Assembly: GCA_016713175.1 (NCBI GenBank)
Contig: JADJPQ010000002.1
Coordinates: forward strand, 806,001 to 870,000
Direction: 5' to 3'
Length of the DNA stretch: 64,000 bases
Origin: Planctomycetota bacterium
GTDB lineage: Bacteria > Planctomycetota > UBA1135 > UBA2386
Part shown: positions 63,946 to 64,000 of the stretch, piece after piece
How positions within the stretch are numbered: the stretch's first letter is position 1
How the letters are laid out: every line of letters starts with the position of its first letter
Notes under the pieces: model-generated
What the model saw: the letters and a program-made list of their open reading frames with translations, nothing else
Database searches by the model: none
Told to the model about the DNA's origin: nothing
Made by a program: the position numbers and the translations under genes

Positions 63946-64000
63946 CCAGTCATCATGGCCGAGCGGGCGACCGCGCGCCATTGCCGCGCCGCCGGTGCCG

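Overview
The window is GC-rich bacterial DNA whose gene content points to an uncultured Planctomycetota lineage. The markers are large secreted FG-GAP/VCBS repeat proteins, a protein fusing a PVC-type dehydrogenase, a CxxCH cytochrome and a DUF1080 domain, a Gfo/Idh/MocA oxidoreductase, several 'VGPGCG' secreted proteins, an S46 peptidase, and EF-G with an N-terminal extension. The phylum is inferred from gene families; no marker rRNA is present.

Layout. 1-5.2 kb: two secreted FG-GAP proteins flanking a small UGA-containing Rdx/SelW-type selenoprotein gene (2406-2663). 5.2-12 kb: an AhpD-like gene also read through an in-frame UGA (5259-5822, minus), an ABC-F ATPase, a predicted envelope protein, a membrane protein coupled to an S46 peptidase. 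12-15.9 kb: a third FG-GAP protein, a stress-type glycine-zipper protein, and a C-terminal fragment resembling a BrxL/Lon-type protease. 16-26 kb: a sugar-catabolism block (MFS permease, 1716-aa FG-GAP/dehydrogenase/cytochrome/DUF1080 fusion, Gfo/Idh/MocA oxidoreductase, secreted protein, NagA). 26-37 kb: a large lipoprotein, tRNA-Arg(ACG), a tight minus-strand operon (two cyclophilins, enoyl-CoA hydratase, pabB, pabC, hypothetical) and ETF-ubiquinone oxidoreductase. 37-47 kb: DUF2203, Dabb protein, a hybrid histidine kinase with a FixL-like PAS domain, malate dehydrogenase, TSUP transporter, PQQ-type repeat protein, SDR, secreted prenyltransferase-fold protein, and an 831-aa orphan. 47-55.6 kb: two tandem secreted paralogues, then a four-gene overlapping transport operon (MFS, membrane-anchored binding-protein-like, a 50-aa membrane protein, sodium/solute symporter). 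55.7-64 kb: an FAD-dependent amine-oxidase-fold protein, a gene-free stretch with a long RNA-like hairpin and an intrinsic terminator, a glycosyltransferase, two cupins flanking a QueD-type enzyme, EF-G, and two small unknown proteins.

The most notable observations are the two selenoprotein genes that standard gene calling would truncate. The first has a hairpin with a GGUCU loop, the same loop sequence as the E. coli fdhF SECIS. Others are a probable structured RNA at 57443-57607, a TANNNT box placed exactly 6-7 nt before several start codons (suggesting leaderless transcripts), and a related C-terminal module on at least six otherwise different secreted proteins.
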